Assembly: GCF_029227915.1 (NCBI RefSeq)
Contig: NC_079884.1
Span: 13,764,001-13,828,000, forward strand
Reading direction: 5' to 3'
Origin: Hydractinia symbiolongicarpus
Taxonomy: Eukaryota > Cnidaria > Hydrozoa > Anthoathecata > Hydractiniidae
Length of the DNA: 64,000 bases
A model generated the notes under the pieces. The model ran no database searches. It saw only the letters and a list, made by a program, of their open reading frames with translations, and was not told where the DNA came from. Positions 58,441 through 64,000 of the stretch are shown here, piece by piece; the first letter of the stretch is position 1; each line of letters begins with the position of its first letter. Position numbers and translations under genes: made by a program.

Positions 58441-59730
58441 CAAATACTTGATTAATTTTTTTATAAAAATAAAGATAACTTATCAATGTATATTTTATAA
58501 TATTATTTTATTAAATAAGTTATTCTTAATGGCACATTAATGATAGAATACTAAATACTTTGATATAAAAACTTGTAAAGTTCACACTGCTCTGGGGGTT
58601 TCTTGAAAGTGATAGAGTGCTGGGTTCTCAAAAATATAAACACAAAAAAATGCAAAGTTTTCATTTAGCAAAGGAAAGCATCATTGAATATATACTATTT
58701 CATCATTTGTTTCATTCGTCTGATTTTTATGCATTTTTTTGTATTTACCTTGTTTTTATTTAATTCTAACTACTGACAATTTAATATTATATTTCTTAGC
58801 TAAAGTAATAAAACAACTTTGGCTTGCTCTAGCAGCTAGCTAGCTATATAGCTAACTGTAATAAAATATGATGGATGAAATTAATCACTAACATGGCAAA
58901 GTATGTTTTACATGATTTACTCTACTACTTTTTTCTTCTAAATTGGTTAAAATTGTCAAAACAACATTAGATTCTTAGGTATTAGCTTTTATAATTTTTT
59001 CAGTTTCTCTCTGTTAAAAGTCCATTTATAAGAGTCCATTTGAGGCTCCTATTTCTAAAAAGGAAGCTACCAACCATTTGCTCCGAGCACTAGGCAGAGA
59101 GGAGCTGATTTGATCCACACTTTTATAGCACACCTTAAAGTAGCACGCTATAGAAAAACCTATTAAGTTTAAATTGAAAGTTTTGAATTTCTGTTACTTT
59201 TTAATATATCATTCCTTAGAATATTTTTAAGAATTAACTGAAGCAATTTTTGGAAATACTTTGTTTTCTTTTGAATTAAATAAACAAGGAAATAATTTTC
59301 TTAGCAAGGAAATGGTATGGCAAAATATTGTGTTTGGTATGAGTATAGTTGTTCTACAAGAAGTATTATTCAAACCAAATCAAACTCATTGTCCAACAAT
59401 GTAAATTGCTGACTGAAAACCCCTTTCTGATTTCTTACGTCAATTACTGTATTTGTGCTAAGATTGCAGGATCTCGTTTTTCCTTGACCATTCATGACTA
59501 CTAGTTTAAAATTGACAAACAGCATTAAATAGATAATCCACTTCAGGTTTGAATCCCTAAATCTCAGAAAAAGGTCATGGTAACATCTTTTAAATCTAAC
59601 AAATAAACCAAAGGTTCTATGCTTTGAATTTATATTGACCAGTTCAAAAGGTGCATATGACAAATTTTAAAAAATTGTGATTAACACAGTGTTTAAACAA
59701 TATGTCTATTATCAGTATATTCTTTTTCAG

Positions 59731-62700
59731 AGAAAATTATTCAACAATGGAGTATCCTTTGCCAATATCCAATCTGAAAATATGCCCTGGAAACTGTAGT
59801 GGTAATGGTGACTGCCTAAGTGGAATGTGCTTGTGTGGGGTAATTGCTTTTCATTGTAGTAGCCATTTGCTAAGTGAAATGCTGTTTAGACAAATGCCAA
59901 GTTCTGTTGATAGCAGTATATACCATGGGTTGACATTTTAAGTACATTGCTACACATATAGTATTTCCAATTCAATAACCTCATCCTGGTTTCTAAAAAA
60001 TTGTTAAAAAGTCAAAGGAATATAAGCTATACCATAAGCTATTATTATTGTATATAAATTTTCAGTCAGTGTACATCAGTTGGTGGTGAATTACATCTCA
60101 CAGGACCCTGAAACAACCTAGATACAAAACTTTTAAAGAGGACTTTGTATAATTGAAATTTGTATCTACAAAATAACAGTAAACATCCAAACCAATGTGT
60201 TGGAAAAACATTAGTTTGTTTACACAATCCCAGGTAAAAAAGTTGCTTTTTAAATAAACATTTTATGTCACATAGTTTAACAAACAAAATTCAACAAATA
60301 ATTTAAACTACAGGATTAACATTTTAACTTTCCATATATATTTCACATGCTTCAACTACCACTTTCTTATTAACTCAAAGTATTTTACACATTAGGTTCA
60401 ATACTCAGGCTGGTCCTGTAGTGATCGTAATCTCAGTTACTTTTTATCATTTGGAGTAATTTTTTATATGGTGTGCTTGATGGCTATTGTACAGTTGGTA
60501 TGTATGAATGATGAAATTTTAGCATGAAATTTACACAGATTCAAAGAAAGCAAGTTTAACGTAATGTTGTTATTTAGATCTTGTGTATACGCTCAGATTT
60601 TTTCAAGTTGAAACGACCAAATATTTACAGAGCATGCAAGCTAAACATACAGAAAATAATCTACATCTCCATTATATTTGCTACTGGTTCAAGAGCTGTA
60701 TACTTTTCTTTAGGACTACATGTGAGTATATGGTGTATTATGTAGTAAGCCTTTATGCATGTATTGCTTTAGCCATTTTTATGTTGTTCAACAGGAAAAT
60801 GCATTAATGAATCGTAAAATTTAAAAAAAAAAATTCATAAGAAAGTCATTCGGACGATGTTCTAAGCTGTTGCAGTTTTTTTCGTATACCTTAATTTTTA
60901 GACATTTCTTTTTAAATTTTATGTTTTTGTTATGCAATGTCTTGAGGATATTTTTCGATGCATTTTTTTTATTAAAGGCAACACAAAACAGGACCCTGCA
61001 GTGATTTTTATCACCTTAGACACAGTGCATTATCCAGTGAATTATCCAGATTCTACTCAAGACAAGCGTTAAAACCACAAGGGTTTTTTTTGTCAATACT
61101 TTTAAATTGTCGTCTGATTAAGTCACACTTCCCATTACACTTTCAGTTTATATTGATATTATTTTTAATAGCACAAAGTGGAATCTATTCTAAGAATAAG
61201 ATTAGTACATAATGGTCATTAGTTAATCTAAAATACATAAATTTATTATAAAAACAATTATGTTGTCTGTTGTGTTTTTTTTAAAATTGTTTTGGTTGAT
61301 AATATATTAAACAGCATGAAATTGAAATAAACTCTTTTTCTTTTTTAGGATGTAGTTCCCAAACCATGGAAAGAAAATTTGTTTTCTACATTTTACCCAT
61401 TTGTATTGTCGGGATTCTCTGTCATCATATGCTTTTGGGCAGAGGTAATTATAAATTAATCTAGACATTGAAATGTGCTTTCCAGAAAATTATCGTAAAT
61501 CAGGGAATTTCCAAACTAGCACTAAACCCTAATTTATGGAAAAAAACTTAGCCTATTCGAAATACACACTGGAATTAGAGAATACTCTGCACATTGATAA
61601 ACAAGGTTCCTAGTGAGCTGAAAACCTGAAATTTCAGGGGAAAATTAAATATATAGATTATAGAATTTACTGGACTTGTAACAAAGTTTGTGTCGGTGCA
61701 AACTCCAAAATAATGAAACATCCTGACCTCCTGATCTACAATTTAATCATAAAAGTTGTAATTTTTAGTCATTTCATCTCACTGGGCTTCAGTTGGATCG
61801 ACCAAGAAATCTTACCAAATCATACTGTGCTTTTGTTGGGTTTAACGTATTTTTATATGTGATGCTAGTTGCGCAAGTGGTCTCAAATCATATAGCACCT
61901 TTACCATTGGCTGTAAGTCTAAGATTTGTATTCTTATTTTTATTAGGCTGTAGTAGTACTTCAGATTATGAAATATAAGTATTAAAGTGATCTATATTAC
62001 TCGCTAAAGTTGAACCATGTGCCTCAGATGACTTGAATTTTACTTAGTATTAAGTAGTCTTCAGGCCAACCTAAGAACCTGGAAATAAGAAATCATTTTA
62101 AAATATCATTAAACGCCTGGAAAATCAGAAGAAAAATTTGGTTTTGGTAGTATTTACAAGATGTTTCTCTATGGCCATTCATATCAGGCTTAGGAGCAAG
62201 TACCTCTGACTTAACTTTGGTATCATAATAGTACCATTATCAAAAATTTACTTGTGATTCGTTGGAAAAGGGTGATTATTTGATTATGTATTTGGAAGTT
62301 TTAGAATCAGGGAAAAGTTTAGGTTATTTTGTCACAGGAGAAGTGATATAGATTTTACTTTCCTTCAGAAAAAAAATGATTTTAAGAATTTTTCCCTACA
62401 AACCATGATCTGGTTTGAAGGCAAATATCAAAAGTTGAGGACCCTAGCATTGCCCATTGCTCATGCAAGTTCAAACCCATAACTCTTGGATTAAAATCTC
62501 AACTCTCTAACGAACTAAGTACTGTATAGATCTCAGTTACCCAGGTATTGTGGCAGTTGATTAAGTTCAATCGAAAATGTTATGTTACTAGCTTTAATTT
62601 AATTGTATAATTTAATTGTTTATCTTTCAGACAAAATTGAATGAAATATTTAATGGATGTTTTGCATTTCTCATGTTCTTCACATTAGTGTTCTTTCTCA

Positions 62701-63841
62701 TTTATGGAGTGGAGATATTTTGCAAGGTATTTGTTTGTTTTAAAGAACTTAATGAAATTTTACACAAACTTTAAAGTTTATTAAATAAATGTAATATATA
62801 AATCAAAAATTACTTTTTTCACAAATTTTCTTTTTTCAAATCTAACGGTTTTCTTTATTTTTCTAATTCCTAATTTCATTTCAGGTTGAAGGAGCTTTTA
62901 AGCCCACTGAAACGTTTGAAACTGGAACAATAAATCTTCGACAGTTGTTTCAGTCAAGATTGGGTTTAGTGGCACAAGCATCTTTTCAGGTAACATGGCT
63001 CACTACAATTCAGCGCTAAGTCTTTATCACACTAACTTTGATTTCACGTTAATTAACTTATATAATAATTTTCTGTTGGCTAATTTGTTGCCTTATCACG
63101 ATTACACATGGCAAAATGTGGTTATTTTCGTGCACATTTTTTTTTGTCTTGTAATTTTCTGAGTTTTCTCTACAATGATTCGTTAATAATTTCATGTAAG
63201 GACCTCCATATTTAAAGTTTATTCATTGTCAACGTTTTCCAATGCAAAAAACATATAGTACTATAGATAGGAGAAACTTAAGGTAAGAAACAAGTTACTT
63301 TTGCACAATATCCACTTTTCCACCACATCCTGCATTCATCTTTTAGGCTATGAAATAACGATGAACAAACTTTCAAATATAGGCGGCCTAAAAAGTATGC
63401 AGAAAAGTATGCAGACAATCTGTAAAAATTCTTTTTTTTTGTTTGTCTTAAGAATTATACTGAGGTTTTATTTTTAAAGCTTGCTGTGACTATGTTTTTA
63501 ATGAGTGAAGTTCTTGGTGAAATGTGGAAGCAGAAGATGTCTATCGGTGATCGCAACATCGTGGAAATCATGTTCCACGTTGCTGAGCTGGCCTGTGCTT
63601 TGTGGTTTCCATGCTGCCTATGGAATGTTAGCAAGTAAGTAAAATTCTCTGAATTCAATATCTGTTATATTTAAATGCAATATTTTTTTTCTGATATTCA
63701 CTGTTTTATGGAGTTGCTTAAATGTTTTAAATTATTTAAAACTTCTTAACATCTTGTTTTATTGTTGTTTATAGACCCGGAGAGCTGTGGATACTGAACC
63801 CGAAGAATCTTTTAATATTTAGAAGAGCAAGCAAGGTTTGA
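59731..63841 (+). CDS. EGF-like plus TOM1/THH1/TOM3-type seven-transmembrane protein (5' incomplete)
   Basis: Exons 59731-59839, 60396-60497, 60578-60721, 61349-61444, 61769-61912, 62631-62726, 62885-62989, 63480-63634 and 63775-~63841 keep phase. The first traced exon enters in mid-codon, so a 5' exon (signal peptide expected) is missing, unless ATG 59746 in STMEYPL is used. An EGF-like module with six Cys follows (CPGNCSGNGDCLSGMCLCG, then YSGWSC). After it come hydrophobic segments such as YFLSFGVIFYMVCLMAIVQL, FVLSGFSVIICFWAE, FVGFNVFLYVMLVAQVV and FFTLVFFLIYGVEIFCK. FWAESFH and LIYG..IF are positioned as in plant TOM1/TOM3 and animal GPR137-type proteins, which are organelle-membrane proteins. 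The last exon may stop at TGA 63839-63841 (RRASKV) or splice on at GTTTGA beyond the window. Confidence 0.75.
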
Positions 63842-64000
63842 ATAATTTTAATCTGTTTTTTTTTATATAAGAAAATAGCATATAAAAATCTTAGAATTAG
63901 ACTAGCTGAAATTTATCTTCAAAAATTGTTTGTATGGAAATCATATCTACACACCCACTTAAAGTTGGCCAAGTTCGGAACTTTGATACCAGAGCAGTGG

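Overview
The window looks like part of an AT-rich, intron-dense, repeat-rich metazoan genome, probably an early-branching animal such as a cnidarian (possibly a hydrozoan). The grounds are spliced animal genes (importin-7/8, QTRT1, a two-LIM CRP-type protein, a KCTD-type BTB protein), GT..AG introns of roughly 0.1 to 12 kb, many short palindromic elements and tRNA-derived SINEs. There are no operons, ribosome binding sites or other prokaryotic features. The taxonomic placement is inference; the gene calls rest on hand-made spliced translations with consistent codon phase.

Layout. (1) 945-26342, minus strand: an importin-7/8 (IPO7-like) nuclear transport receptor. 27 coding exons are traced and the last ~70 codons are missing, probably off the left edge. 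Its 12.4-kb first intron holds a complete oppositely oriented gene, 15173-20465 on the plus strand. That gene encodes a secreted-looking protein with an N-terminal helical/coiled region and a CapA (PGA_cap) metallophosphatase-like domain with altered motif residues. The rest of the intron is filled with repeats (a TIR element, a 190-bp tandem array, a duplicated block). (2) 26.4-36.0 kb: the IPO7 promoter side, a TIR element with an internal 63-bp minisatellite, and broken transposon-derived coding sequence (an EEADT-type nuclease-like pseudogene and a GIY-YIG/Penelope-like relic). No convincing host gene was found here. (3) 36038-38966, plus: a four-exon two-LIM protein of the CRP/muscle-LIM type. 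(4) 41186-45249, plus: a two-exon protein with coiled coil, KCTD-type BTB domain and pentapeptide-like repeats; its intron carries a 609-bp MITE. (5) 46831-~49690, minus: an ankyrin-repeat protein with an unresolved 5' end, next to a tRNA-derived SINE and a 798-bp element with 134-bp terminal inverted repeats. (6) 51832-56738, minus: a complete eight-exon queuine tRNA-ribosyltransferase catalytic subunit (QTRT1). (7) 59731-63841, plus: a seven-transmembrane protein of the TOM1/THH1/TOM3 type with an extracellular EGF-like module; 5' end unresolved, 3' end possibly complete.

The genes do not form a shared pathway and look like an ordinary animal gene neighbourhood. The most interesting points are the nested CapA-like gene and its altered active-site motifs, a phase-compatible 12-nt microexon and a dead copy of exon 3 in the importin gene, the EGF plus TOM1-like architecture, and several mobile-element families placed in promoters and introns.
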